Part shown: positions 22,199 to 30,711 of the stretch, in pieces
Layout of the letters: every line of letters begins with the position of its first letter
Position numbering within the stretch: position 1 is the stretch's first letter
NCBI GenBank assembly: GCA_003537575.1
Contig: DPRS01000025.1
Coordinates: forward strand, 26,065-57,407
DNA: 31,343 nt
Reading direction: 5' to 3'
DNA from: Oxalobacteraceae bacterium
Lineage (GTDB): Bacteria; Pseudomonadota; Gammaproteobacteria; Burkholderiales; Burkholderiaceae_D
Program-made: the position numbers and the translations under genes
Notes under the pieces: model-generated
What the model was told of the DNA's origin: nothing
Seen by the model: the letters and a program-made list of their open reading frames with translations, nothing else
Database searches by the model: none

Positions 22199-24022
22199 TT
22201 AAGCCAGCTCGGCCATCAGCGCGATGATTTCCGCGCCATAGGTTTCCAGCTTCTTCTCGCCGACCCCCGACACATGGCGCAGATCGTCCAGCGAAGCAGG
22301 CCGAGCCTTGGCGATTTCGCGCATGGTGGCGTCATGGAAGATGACATAAGCCGGGACGTTATGCTTGCGCGCGGTTTCCACCCGCCACCAGCGTAGCTTG
22401 TCGAACACCGTCTGCTCCTGCGCCGACAGGTCGCTTTCCACATAGCCTTTCGGCTTGACGCCTTTTTTGCGCTGGCTGACCGGTTTCTGGTATTCGCGCA
22501 GCAGGATTTTCCGCTCGCCGCGCAACACCGGCCGCGCTTCCTCAGTGAGCTTTAAGGCATTGAAGCCGTCGTGGTCGACTGCCACCAAGCCCATGGCGAT
22601 GGCCTGGCGCAGGATGGCGCGCCACTCCGCTTCGCCGCGGTCGGCGCCGACGCCGAATACCGTCAACTGGTCATGCTGCCATTGCCTGATCTTGTCGGAT
22701 TCCACGCCGCGCAACACGTCCAGCACGTGCATGGCGCCGAAGCGCTGCTCGACCCGGTAGATAGCCGAGAGCAGCTTTTGCACCGGCACCGTGGCGTCGA
22801 AGGAAACCGGCGGCTGCAGGCAGGTGTCGCAATTGCCGCAAGGCGTAGCAGCCTGGCCAAAATATTCCAGCAGGCGCACGCGCCGGCACGATAGCGTCTC
22901 GCACAGGCCCAGCATGGCATCCAGCTTGGCGCTCTGCACCCGCTTGAACGCCTCGTCGGCCTCGGATTCCTCGATCATGCGACGCTGCTGCACCACGTCC
23001 TGCAAGCCGTAAGCCATCCAGGCGCTGGCAGGAGCGCCGTCGCGGCCGCCGCGGCCGGTTTCCTGGTAATAGCCCTCGATGCTTTTCGGCAGGTCGAGAT
23101 GGCAGACGAAGCGCACGTCCGGCTTATCGATACCCATGCCGAAGGCGATTGTCGCCACCATCACGATGGCATCCTCGCGCAAAAAGCGCGACTGGTTGGC
23201 GCTGCGCTTCGCGGTCTCCATGCCGGCGTGATACGGCAGCGCGTTGATGCCGCTGGCGTTGAGGAATTCCGCGACTTCCTCGACCTTCTTGCGCGACAGG
23301 CAATACACGATGCCGGCGTCGCCGCTGTGCTCGCTTTCGATGAAGTCCAGCAGCTGCTTGCGGGCGTTGGCCTTTTCGACGATCTGGTAACGGATGTTGG
23401 GACGATCGAAGGAAGAAACGAATTGCGCCGCCTCCTGCAACTGCAGGCGCTCGATGATTTCCTCGCGCGTCTGGTGGTCGGCGGTGGCGGTCAGGGCAAT
23501 GCGCGGCACGGCGGGAAAGCGCTCGTGCAGGATCGACAGCTTGATGTATTCCGGGCGGAAGTCATGCCCCCATTGGGACACGCAGTGCGCCTCGTCGATG
23601 GCAAACAGGGCGATCTTCGAGGCTTCCAGCAATTCCAGGCAGCGCGGCGTCATCAGGCGCTCCGGCGCCACGTACACCAGGTCCAGTTCGCCACGGCGCA
23701 GCTTGCGCTCGGTCTGCACCATCTCGTCGAAGCTTTGCGTCGAATTCAGGAAGGCGGCGCGCACGCCGACCTCGGCCAGCGCATCGACCTGGTCCTGCAT
23801 CAACGCAATCAGCGGCGACACTACCACGCCCACGCCGTCGCGCAGCAGGGCCGGGATCTGGTAGCACAGCGACTTGCCGCCGCCGGTGGGCATCAGCACC
23901 AGCGCATCCCCACCCAGCGCAACTTGCCGCACGATCTCGGCTTGCTGGCCGCGGAAAGCCGGGTAGCCGAAAACGCTTTCGAGGATATGCTGCGCGCGGG
24001 AGGTAATGTCCAGCTGTTCCAT
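22199..24022 (-). CDS. recQ: ATP-dependent DNA helicase RecQ
   Basis: 3'-5' DNA helicase of recombination and fork repair. The 607 residues hold helicase motifs MPTGGGKSLCYQIPALL (I), DEAHCVSQWGHDFRPEY (II), ALTATADHQTREEI (III), SSFDRPNIRY, and YYQETGRGGRDG (VI). These are followed by the Cys zinc site (CRRVRLLEYFG...CGNCDTC), the winged-helix RQC part, and a C-terminal HRDC domain (NVPAYVIFHDATMREIA...GVGEKKLETYG). The ATG at 24022 shares its A with the TGA of uppP (TGATG), so coupled translation is likely; an in-frame ATG at 24043 would add seven residues and overlap uppP by 22 nt. Confidence 0.96.
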   Translation of the reverse strand: MEQLDITSRAQHILESVFGYPAFRGQQAEIVRQVALGGDALVLMPTGGGKSLCYQIPALLRDGVGVVVSPLIALMQDQVDALAEVGVRAAFLNSTQSFDEMVQTERKLRRGELDLVYVAPERLMTPRCLELLEASKIALFAIDEAHCVSQWGHDFRPEYIKLSILHERFPAVPRIALTATADHQTREEIIERLQLQEAAQFVSSFDRPNIRYQIVEKANARKQLLDFIESEHSGDAGIVYCLSRKKVEEVAEFLNASGINALPYHAGMETAKRSANQSRFLREDAIVMVATIAFGMGIDKPDVRFVCHLDLPKSIEGYYQETGRGGRDGAPASAWMAYGLQDVVQQRRMIEESEADEAFKRVQSAKLDAMLGLCETLSCRRVRLLEYFGQAATPCGNCDTCLQPPVSFDATVPVQKLLSAIYRVEQRFGAMHVLDVLRGVESDKIRQWQHDQLTVFGVGADRGEAEWRAILRQAIAMGLVAVDHDGFNALKLTEEARPVLRGERKILLREYQKPVSQRKKGVKPKGYVESDLSAQEQTVFDKLRWWRVETARKHNVPAYVIFHDATMREIAKARPASLDDLRHVSGVGEKKLETYGAEIIALMAELA

Positions 24023-24867
24023 CAATGCGACCAGTTCACCCATCCCTGGGTTGCCGTCACCAGGATCACCACGCCGAACACGATGCGGTACCAGGCGAAG
24101 AAGGTGAAGTCATGCGTGCTGATGTAGCGCAGCAGCCAGCGCACGCACAGGAATGCCGACGCCAGCGCGGCGATGCTGCCGATGCCGAACAGCGGCAGGT
24201 CGGCCGCCGACAGCAGCGCGCGCTCCTTGTACAGCGAGTAGACGCCGGCGCCGAACAGGGTCGGCATCGCCAGGAAAAACGAAAACTCGGTGGCAGCCTT
24301 GCGCGACATGCCGAACAGCATGCCGCCGATGATGCTGGCGCCTGAGCGGGACGTGCCGGGAATCAGGGCGAAAGCCTGGGCGCAACCGACCTTGAAGGCA
24401 TCCAGCAGGCTCATGTCATCCACCGTTTCTATCCGCGCCGTCACCGGGTTGAGGCGGTGGCGCCGCTCGACCCACAGGATGACGAAAGCGCCGACGATGA
24501 AGGCAATGGCGACCGGCACCGGATGAAACAGGGCGGCGGTGATGGCCTTATTGAAGAGCAAAGCCAGGATGACGGCGGGCAGGAAACCCACCAGCACGTT
24601 CAAGACAAATTTTTGCGATTTGGCGTCGGAAAACAGTCCGGACAGCACGCCGGCGATGCGCATCCGATATTCCCACACCACCGCCAGCATGGCGCCGGAC
24701 TGGATGGCGATTTCGAATACCTTGACCTTGTCGCTGCTGATGTCGCTGCTGAAATCAAGCAGGCTGCCGGCCAGAATCAAATGGCCAGTCGAGGAGATCG
24801 GCAGGAATTCCGTCAAGCCTTCGACAATGCCCATGATCAGGGCCTTGAATGCAATCATTAAATCCAT
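24022..24867 (-). CDS. uppP: Undecaprenyl-diphosphatase
   Basis: Inner-membrane BacA/UppP enzyme that recycles undecaprenyl diphosphate to the carrier lipid for peptidoglycan and other surface polymers; overproduction gives bacitracin resistance in other species. The 281-residue polytopic protein shows both active-site motifs: EGLTEFLPISSTGHL (Glu16 and Glu20) and PGTSRSGASIIGG with the conserved Arg. Length is typical. It is 95 nt downstream of the DUF1439 lipoprotein gene, past a terminator, so it probably has its own promoter and leads the uppP-recQ unit. Confidence 0.96.
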   Translation of the reverse strand: MDLMIAFKALIMGIVEGLTEFLPISSTGHLILAGSLLDFSSDISSDKVKVFEIAIQSGAMLAVVWEYRMRIAGVLSGLFSDAKSQKFVLNVLVGFLPAVILALLFNKAITAALFHPVPVAIAFIVGAFVILWVERRHRLNPVTARIETVDDMSLLDAFKVGCAQAFALIPGTSRSGASIIGGMLFGMSRKAATEFSFFLAMPTLFGAGVYSLYKERALLSAADLPLFGIGSIAALASAFLCVRWLLRYISTHDFTFFAWYRIVFGVVILVTATQGWVNWSH

Positions 24868-24898
24868 TGCGGTGCGTAAAGAATATGTAAAAGGTCAA

Positions 24899-24930
24899 TA
24901 AAAAACCCGCGGGGGCATCGCTGCGCGGGC
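24899..24930 (-). terminator. Terminator of the DUF1439 lipoprotein gene
   Basis: Stem CCCGCG / CGCGGG (24906-24911 / 24924-24929) with a 12-nt loop, followed on the minus strand by TTTTTTATT. It lies 33 nt after the lipoprotein stop and 30 nt before uppP. Confidence 0.85.
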
Positions 24931-24962
24931 TCTGGAGAGGGCCAGAAGAGGACAATAAAGCG

Positions 24963-25514
24963 CTATTTTACCGGCTCAAAGCTTACCACGAGCCCATCAC
25001 GGTACGTGTTGATTTTTGTGGGGAAGAAAGTTGTTCCGCCATAACGAAAATCCTCCGGTTGAAACGTGTACAAGGGCATGCCGCGAAAGACTTCTTCCGC
25101 CAGCAAGCTGCCGATTTTAACGAGCTGCCTGGCATATTTATCATCCAGACCATTTATGTTCAGGGTTTCCACGCGCGGGTCTGTCAACACAACCGCATTC
25201 CAGGCCGGATCGATCGCCAGCACGCCGGACAAGGCGAAATTGCCTTGCCAGGAACGTTTCAGCCAACCAGGCGCGATCGAGGCATCGAAACTGGCAAGCA
25301 TGCGGTTGCCGTCCGGTTGCAATGCCAAGCGCGGGGAAGTCAGCTGGATATCGAACAATTCCAGGTAGCGGCTGTTGAAGGGAAAGCGTTTCTCCAGCGA
25401 TGCCTGCAGCTTGGAAAGCGGCACTTCGACGTCGCGCAGCCCCATCATGCTGGCGCAGGCGGCCAGAAAGAGTGCAAGCAGCACGGCGAAAAAACGGACA
25501 ATCGCTCGTGTCAT
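24963..25514 (-). CDS. DUF1439 (YceB-like) lipoprotein
   Basis: Predicted lipoprotein of 183 residues. Signal peptide ends in the lipobox LAAC with Cys20. The mature part (DVEVPLSKLQASLEKRFPFNSRYLELFDIQLTSPRLALQPDGNRM in pieces, GNFALSGVLAIDPAWNAVVLTDPRVETLNING) matches the DUF1439 family, whose E. coli member is YceB; its fold resembles lipid-binding TULIP-like proteins, but the function is not established. ATG 25514 was chosen because GGAGG lies just upstream and it opens the signal peptide. It is 22 nt after the YkgJ-type gene and closed by a terminator. Confidence 0.85.
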   Translation of the reverse strand: MTRAIVRFFAVLLALFLAACASMMGLRDVEVPLSKLQASLEKRFPFNSRYLELFDIQLTSPRLALQPDGNRMLASFDASIAPGWLKRSWQGNFALSGVLAIDPAWNAVVLTDPRVETLNINGLDDKYARQLVKIGSLLAEEVFRGMPLYTFQPEDFRYGGTTFFPTKINTYRDGLVVSFEPVK

Positions 25515-25536
25515 GGAATTCCTCCGAAAAACAAGT

Positions 25537-25800
25537 TCAGGCGGCTGTCGCCTTTTCAAGGCTTGCCAGATAGACCAGGGCCTGCTCCGCCGTGGCGCCG
25601 CACATCTCGAGAGAAGGCTGCAGGCTGGCGCATACGGGCGGACGGCGCGGGTCGCCAAAAATACGGCAACGGTTCTGTTCATCCAGCTGCACGCATCGAA
25701 CGCCGGCCGGCTTACCCAGTGGCATGCCGGGGATCGGCGAGGAAATGGAGGGAGCAATGCAGCAGGCGCCGCAAGCGCTGCGGCAGGAAAATGCAGTCAT
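25537..25800 (-). CDS. YkgJ-family cysteine-cluster protein
   Basis: Small cytoplasmic protein of 87 residues with eight Cys (6, 10, 13, 14, 36, 45, 57, 67) in the pattern CRSACGACC...RCVQLDEQNRCRIFGDPRRPPVC...C of the YkgJ family, thought to bind zinc or an iron-sulfur centre. The role is unknown. ATG 25800 begins right at the conserved MTAFSCR; a ribosome site is weak and the frame extends upstream to 25881 with an unlikely hydrophobic leader. It is the first gene of a short unit with the DUF1439 lipoprotein. Confidence 0.85.
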   Translation of the reverse strand: MTAFSCRSACGACCIAPSISSPIPGMPLGKPAGVRCVQLDEQNRCRIFGDPRRPPVCASLQPSLEMCGATAEQALVYLASLEKATAA

Positions 25801-25946
25801 GATGAAAAATACCCAAAAGCGCTTATCAAGCCGGTTCGCCGCGTACGATAATATTGCAATAGACAACAGCAAATCCGGCAATTCACGGCAAATGCACGGC
25901 GCCGCAAACTATAACACTGACTTCATGTAGCGAGGACGACTCCCCA

Positions 25947-26945
25947 ATGCAGCCCAATCTCCTGAACATTGTACGCGCACTGGCGCTCCTGCTCATCAGT
26001 GCCGATACGCTTGCAGCCGCACCGCAGCCCGGCAGCTGGAACAAGAATGAACAGAATTACGGCTTGTCCAGCCTGCAGATTTATTTGCCTCAGCAAAGCC
26101 GGCCCAGGCTTGGCAAACAGCGCGCGCTGATGGTGGTCCTGCACGGTTGCAAGCAAACCGTGTTCGGCGACATCATGGACAAGCGCGCCGGCTGGGAAGG
26201 CGTCGCCGAGCAATACGGCATGGTGGTGGCCGCGCCCGACGTTCCTGAAACCAATACGCCGGGCTCACGGTTGTTTGCCGGCTGCTGGGACTGGTTCGGC
26301 ACCGCGCATCAGCGCGGCGAACGCGACATCGGCCCGTTGGCGGACATGATCAAGGGCTTGCAGGTCCGCCCTGATCTGAACATCGATCCGAAGCAGGTCT
26401 ACGTGGTCGGCCTGTCTTCCGGCGGCGCCATGGCGCAGGTCCTGGCCTGCGCTCATCCGGAGCTGGTGGCCGGCGTCGGCCTGCATTCAGCGCCGGCGAT
26501 GGGATCCAACATCCCGCATATGTTCACCGTGCCGCAAATCGAAGCCGATAGCATCGTCGAAAATTGCCGGCGCTACGCCGACGGCGAGCAAGCCGCCTTC
26601 GCCACCCAGCTTGCCAGCGTGATTCACGGAAGCGAAGACCGCATGGCCCATCCAGCACACGCCGAACGTAACCGCGAAGCGCTGCAGATTCTGTATGGCG
26701 CATCCCGGGAGGCCGGAAAAATTGCTGAGACCAATCGCAGTAATGGCAAGCTGTACAAGGATGACAAGGGCCAGGCGCGGCTGGCGCATATCGAGGTGGA
26801 AGGCCTGGGACATGCTTTTTCAGCCGGCGATGGCGGCAGCGGCGGCGGCACCTACGGCAGCATGTTCCATGACTACAGCCATATCAATTACCCAGCCTGG
26901 GTGACACGCTTCTTTTTCGATAACAACCTGCGGGTGAAGCGCTAG
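25947..26945 (+). CDS. Secreted PHB-depolymerase-family esterase
   Basis: Alpha/beta-hydrolase of the poly(3-hydroxybutyrate) depolymerase / feruloyl esterase-like group. The 332 residues begin with a signal peptide (to about residue 24, TLAAA). Then come the oxyanion HGC (66-68), the nucleophile elbow GLSSG (Ser157), SVIHGSEDRMAHP with the likely catalytic Asp, and GLGHAFSAGDGG with the catalytic His. The GGSGGGTYGSMFHDYSHINYPAWVTRFF end (in pieces) is typical of the extracellular PHB-depolymerase-like esterases. No starch- or chitin-type binding domain is present. The substrate may be a short polyester or another ester. It is convergent with the ABC permease gene. Confidence 0.87.
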   Translation: MQPNLLNIVRALALLLISADTLAAAPQPGSWNKNEQNYGLSSLQIYLPQQSRPRLGKQRALMVVLHGCKQTVFGDIMDKRAGWEGVAEQYGMVVAAPDVPETNTPGSRLFAGCWDWFGTAHQRGERDIGPLADMIKGLQVRPDLNIDPKQVYVVGLSSGGAMAQVLACAHPELVAGVGLHSAPAMGSNIPHMFTVPQIEADSIVENCRRYADGEQAAFATQLASVIHGSEDRMAHPAHAERNREALQILYGASREAGKIAETNRSNGKLYKDDKGQARLAHIEVEGLGHAFSAGDGGSGGGTYGSMFHDYSHINYPAWVTRFFFDNNLRVKR

Positions 26946-26956
26946 CCGGCCACGGC

Positions 26957-28189
26957 CTACTCGTAGCGTAGCGCCTGGATCGGCAGCAGCTTCGACGCCT
27001 TGTGCGCCGGATAAAAACCGAAGAAGATCCCGATCGCCGCCGAAAAGCCCACCGCCAGCACGATGGATTCGGGCGACAGCCTGGTGGCCCAGCCGGCGAA
27101 TTCGCCCACCATCCAGGAAGCCAGCACGCCCAGCACGATGCCGATGAAGCCGCCGATCAGCGACAGCGTGATCGACTCCACCAGGAATTGCTTCAGGATA
27201 TCCTGACCACGCGCGCCGACCGCCATGCGCAAGCCGATTTCGCGGGTTCGCTCGGTCACCGACACCAGCATGATGTTCATGATGCCGATGCCGCCGACCA
27301 GCAGCGACACCGAGGCCACCGCCGCCAGCAGGATGGTCATGATGCGCGAGGATTCTTCCTGGGTCGCCAGGATTTCGGAAAGATTGCGAATGGTGAAGGC
27401 ATCCTCCTGCCCGGGCTGGGTGCGCTGGCGCTGGCGCAGCAGCTGGCGGATGCCCTCTTCCGCCGCCTTCATGTCGGCGCCTTCCCGCACCTTGACCTGG
27501 ATGGAGCCGACCCGGCGCAACTTGCCCTGGGTGTTGCCGACCAGGCGGTTGCGCGCGGTCGATAGCGGCACCATTGCCACATCATCCTGGTCCTGCCCCA
27601 TCATGCTCTGGCCTTTCCGGCTCAGGACGCCGACCACGGTAAACGGCACATTCTTGATGCGCAAGGTCTGGTCCACCGGATCGAGGTCGCCAAACAACTG
27701 GCTCGCCACGGTCTGCCCGAGGATCACCACCTTGGCCGAGCCGGACACTTCATTCGCCTCGAACATGCGGCCGGATGCCAGCGGCCACTCGCGCACTTCG
27801 AAGTAATCCGGCGTGGCGCCATAAATCTGCGTCGACCAGTTGCTGCCGGCAGCGATCAATTGCGCGGAGCTGCGGATCGACGGCGCCGCCGCCTGCACTT
27901 CCGGGATTTCGCGGGCAATCGCGATCGCATCGTCTTCTGTCAGGTTCTGGTTGGCGCCGGCGCCCAGGCGCACCCCGGAAGCGGTGGTCGAGCCAGGCAT
28001 GATGATCATCAGGTTGGAGCCGAGACTCTTGATCTGATCCTGAATGCGCGCCTGCGCGCCGGCGCCGACCGCGATCATGGCAATCACCGCTGCGACGCCG
28101 ATGATGATTCCCAGCATGGTCAGCATCGAGCGCAGCTTGTTGACTCTCAGGGCGTTAAGGGCAATGCGAAAAGTCGCCAGCAGATTCAT
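26957..28189 (-). CDS. MacB-like ABC transporter permease (FtsX family)
   Basis: Membrane half of a MacAB-type efflux or mechanotransmission system. The 410 residues have the MacB layout: N-terminal helix (LRSMLTMLGIIIGVAAVIAMIAVG), a large periplasmic domain (about residues 45-280; GATPDYFEVREWPLASGRMF) and three C-terminal helices (VGGIGIMNIMLVSVTERTREIGLRMAVGAR). The nucleotide-binding domain fused to MacB in E. coli is here a separate gene, which overlaps this start by 4 nt (ATGA). That makes it a split, SalY/YknZ-like arrangement. Substrate unknown. Confidence 0.93.
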   Translation of the reverse strand: MNLLATFRIALNALRVNKLRSMLTMLGIIIGVAAVIAMIAVGAGAQARIQDQIKSLGSNLMIIMPGSTTASGVRLGAGANQNLTEDDAIAIAREIPEVQAAAPSIRSSAQLIAAGSNWSTQIYGATPDYFEVREWPLASGRMFEANEVSGSAKVVILGQTVASQLFGDLDPVDQTLRIKNVPFTVVGVLSRKGQSMMGQDQDDVAMVPLSTARNRLVGNTQGKLRRVGSIQVKVREGADMKAAEEGIRQLLRQRQRTQPGQEDAFTIRNLSEILATQEESSRIMTILLAAVASVSLLVGGIGIMNIMLVSVTERTREIGLRMAVGARGQDILKQFLVESITLSLIGGFIGIVLGVLASWMVGEFAGWATRLSPESIVLAVGFSAAIGIFFGFYPAHKASKLLPIQALRYE

Positions 28190-28950
28190 GGCATCGCCTC
28201 CTGCGCCGCAGTGCGAGCGGACTCGGCGGCGTCCAGCGCCGCCAGTTCAGCTTGCGCGTCCTGCGATGCATTGGCGGCATCACCGACTACCTTGCCGTCG
28301 CGGAAAGTGATGATGCGCGTGGCAAAGGCGGCGATGTCCGCCTCATGGGTCACCAGCACGATAGTCATGCCTTCCCGGCTCAGTTTCTGGAATAGCGCCA
28401 TGATTTCGATGCTGGTGCGCGAATCGAGCGCGCCGGTCGGCTCATCGGCCAGGATCAGCGCCGGATTGTTGACCAGGGCGCGGGCGATCGCCACGCGTTG
28501 CTGCTGGCCGCCGGACAATTGCGCCGGATGGTGATCCATGCGCTGCTCCAGGCCAACTTCAACCAGGCGCTGGTGGGCACGACGGTGGCGCTCTTCCGGC
28601 GGCACGGACGAATACAGCAGCGGCAGCTCGACATTGTCGAGGGCGCTGGTGCGCGGCAACAGGTTGAACTGCTGGAAGACGAAACCGATGCGGCGATTGC
28701 GAATCGCCGCCAACTGGTCGCTGCTCATGTCGGAAATCCGCTCGCCGGCCAGGTAATACTCGCCGGAGGTCGGCCGGTCGAGACAGCCGAGCATGTTCAT
28801 GAAGGTCGACTTGCCGGAGCCCGATGCGCCCATGATGGCGACGAACTCGCCCTCGGCGATCCTCAGAGAGACATCGCGCAGAGCAACCACGTGATTATTG
28901 CCCATCACGTAATCCTTGACCAGCTTGCGCGTTTCGATCAGCTCAGCCAT
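28186..28950 (-). CDS. ABC transporter ATP-binding protein (MacB/LolD-like)
   Basis: Energy-coupling ATPase of the split MacAB-type transporter. The 254 residues show Walker A GASGSGKS (41-48), Q-loop VFQQFNLLPRTSALDNVELPL, signature LSGGQQQRVAIARAL, Walker B LILADEPTGALD and the switch His in VTHEADIAAF. A C-terminal Ala/Asp-rich extension of about 25 residues follows the domain. ATG 28950 (MAELIETR) has GAAGG upstream and lies 10 nt after the adaptor stop. Its TGA overlaps the permease ATG by 4 nt, so the three genes are one translation-coupled operon. Confidence 0.94.
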   Translation of the reverse strand: MAELIETRKLVKDYVMGNNHVVALRDVSLRIAEGEFVAIMGASGSGKSTFMNMLGCLDRPTSGEYYLAGERISDMSSDQLAAIRNRRIGFVFQQFNLLPRTSALDNVELPLLYSSVPPEERHRRAHQRLVEVGLEQRMDHHPAQLSGGQQQRVAIARALVNNPALILADEPTGALDSRTSIEIMALFQKLSREGMTIVLVTHEADIAAFATRIITFRDGKVVGDAANASQDAQAELAALDAAESARTAAQEAMP

Positions 28951-28960
28951 CGCTTTACCT

Positions 28961-30538
28961 TCAGAACATGCGCGGGCCGCGCGCTGCCGTCGGTTTTTCC
29001 TGCTGCTGCGAACGCACGGCACCGGTGACCACGGCCATGCCGGGCTTCAGGTCGGGCGCTGCCACCTCGGTCATGCTGCCGTCGGTCAGGCCGACGCGCA
29101 CCTGGATTTCGCGGGTCTGGCCATTTTCATCCAGCGCATAGAGGCGGCCGGATGAATAAGTGCCGCGCCGGCTGCCTTGCTCCGCGCTGATTTCCTCGTA
29201 CTTGCGTTTCTGTTCGGGCGTGAGGATTTCCATGATTTGCGCGCGCATCTCGCTGCGGCTGCGTTCCATGAATTTTTGCCGCTGTTCTTCCGGCGCTTCG
29301 CGCGCCGCCATCATCTTGTCGCGCAGGCTGGCGAAAATCGGCTCGAGCTTGCCCTTTTGCTCTTCATTGAGCTGCAATTCCTTTTCCAGGCGCGCGCGCA
29401 TCGCCGCCCCCTGCCCGCGGCCCTGGCTTTGCCCCTGGGCTGCCTGGCCGTCGCCGCCATTGCCGGCAGCGTCCCCGCGCTGTGCGGATGCCCCCGCCGG
29501 ACGGAAGCGCAAGGCGGCGTTCGGCACTTTCAGCACGTCGTTGCGGGTATCAGTGACGATGCGGACATTCGCCGTCATCCCCGGCAACAATTCCTTGCGC
29601 GGATTGGCCGCATCCACTTCGACCATGTAAGTCACCACGTTGGAGACATTCTGTGCCGACTTGCGGATCTGATTGACGCGGCCTTCGAAGGTGCGCCCCG
29701 GATAGGCATCGACCGTGAAACTGGCTTGCTGGCCGGTGCGGATGCGGCCGATCTCGGATTCGTCGATGGCGGTATCGACGCGCATGTCAGCCAGGTTTTC
29801 GGCGATGATGAACAGCTCCGGCGCCTGCAGGCTGGCCGCCACTGTCTGTCCCTGTTCGACGCTGCGCTTGATCACCACGCCATTGACCGGCGCCTTGATC
29901 GCGGTGCGCTCCAGTTCGATCCTGGCTTGCGCCAGCGCCGCTTCGCGCTGCTTGACGGCGGCCTGGGCATTGCCGCTGCCTGCTTGCGCCACCCGCACCT
30001 GGGCGCGCGCCGCATTGGCCTGTTCGACCTGAGCATGATAGACGGCGCGGGCCTTGTCGCGCTCGGCGGCGGATATGAAGCCTTTTTCCACCAGTTGCTG
30101 TTTCTGATCGAAGTCGCGCTTGGCTTCGGCCAGGTTGACCTCGGCTTGCGCCGCCTGCGCCTGCTGGGCGGCAATCTGCGCCTGCTGCGTCAAGACTTGT
30201 GCGCGCGCGGCCTCGAGGTCGGCCTGCGCCTGTCGCACCCGGTATTCAAAGGTTTCCGGGTCGATGCGGGCAATCAGTTGACCCTGCCTGACCTCGCTAT
30301 TGAAGTCGACATAGAGTTCCTTGATCTGGCCCGACACTTGCGAACCGACTTGCACCGACACCACCGGGCTCAGGGTGCCGGAGGCTGACACGCTGGCCGT
30401 GATCGCCCCCTGCTCGACCTTGCCGGTCTTGTACTGCGGCTCGGCGCCATTGCTGGTCCACGCCCGGTAAGCGGCGCCTGCCAGGACAAGCGTCAGCAAA
30501 AGAACTACCCAAACCCACCATTTACGCAAGCGATTCAT
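28961..30538 (-). CDS. MacA-like periplasmic adaptor with inserted Spy/CpxP-like segment
   Basis: Membrane-fusion adaptor linking the inner-membrane ABC complex to an outer-membrane channel. The 525 residues hold a membrane anchor (about 8-23), a barrel-sandwich part with lipoyl motif (GTLSPVVSVQVGSQVSGQI), and a Gln/Ala-rich coiled-coil hairpin (100-212). The second lipoyl half (IKAPVNGVVIKRSVEQGQTV) and the beta-barrel (to about 345) follow. After residue 350 comes an unusual insert of about 107 residues before the final domain (GRLYALDENGQTREIQVRVG...). MacA is usually near 370-400 residues, so the length is mostly due to this insert. ATG 30538 starts the anchor; the frame continues upstream to 30670. 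No TolC-like gene is near. Confidence 0.9.
   Translation of the reverse strand: MNRLRKWWVWVVLLLTLVLAGAAYRAWTSNGAEPQYKTGKVEQGAITASVSASGTLSPVVSVQVGSQVSGQIKELYVDFNSEVRQGQLIARIDPETFEYRVRQAQADLEAARAQVLTQQAQIAAQQAQAAQAEVNLAEAKRDFDQKQQLVEKGFISAAERDKARAVYHAQVEQANAARAQVRVAQAGSGNAQAAVKQREAALAQARIELERTAIKAPVNGVVIKRSVEQGQTVAASLQAPELFIIAENLADMRVDTAIDESEIGRIRTGQQASFTVDAYPGRTFEGRVNQIRKSAQNVSNVVTYMVEVDAANPRKELLPGMTANVRIVTDTRNDVLKVPNAALRFRPAGASAQRGDAAGNGGDGQAAQGQSQGRGQGAAMRARLEKELQLNEEQKGKLEPIFASLRDKMMAAREAPEEQRQKFMERSRSEMRAQIMEILTPEQKRKYEEISAEQGSRRGTYSSGRLYALDENGQTREIQVRVGLTDGSMTEVAAPDLKPGMAVVTGAVRSQQQEKPTAARGPRMF
29168..29491 (-). other. Spy/CpxP-like LTxxQ insert within the MacA-like adaptor
   Basis: Residues 350-457 of the adaptor. 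A Gly/Gln-rich linker (GNGGDGQAAQGQSQGRGQG) leads into a strongly charged helical stretch with LNEEQ at 390-394 and LTPEQ at 439-443, about 50 residues apart. Between them is RDKMMAAREAPEEQRQKFME. Paired LTxxQ motifs with this spacing are the mark of the Spy/CpxP periplasmic chaperone fold. The match is by eye; fold and role are inference. Confidence 0.6.
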
Positions 30539-30648
30539 AATCCGCCACTGATAGAAATCAACTAGTCGAATTTTACCGGTGCTTCGGTGCCGCAGGGATT
30601 TTTGCTTTGTAACGTCATGTTTCAATTGAAAGTGAATGTGCGGATGGC

Positions 30649-30677
30649 TTGACGCTAAGGGAAATGCCAACTACATT
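30649..30677 (+). promoter_or_regulatory. Sigma-70-type promoter of the TetR gene
   Basis: TTGACG (30649-30654) and TACATT (30672-30677) are separated by exactly 17 bp. The predicted start near 30684 falls inside the palindromic operator and 28 nt before the TetR start codon. Confidence 0.6.
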
Positions 30678-30693
30678 ACTGACTCGTCAGTAA
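30676..30693. promoter_or_regulatory. Palindromic TetR-type operator
   Basis: Perfect inverted repeat TTACTGAC-TC-GTCAGTAA, 18 bp, between the divergent adaptor and TetR genes. It overlaps the -10 and start point of the predicted TetR promoter, the usual place for self-repression. The adaptor start lies about 140 nt to the other side, so pump control from the same site is possible. Confidence 0.65.
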
Positions 30694-30711
30694 GTTATTG
30701 TGTTTTCAATT

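Noticed and set aside
29177..30388. 403-codon open frame on the plus strand
   Set aside because: Antisense to the adaptor coding sequence, where the real protein has clear lipoyl and coiled-coil parts.
26957..30538. Classical MacA-MacB pair with a fused MacB
   Set aside because: The ATPase and permease are separate, overlapping genes with their own start and stop codons, so this is the split form rather than a frameshifted fused macB.
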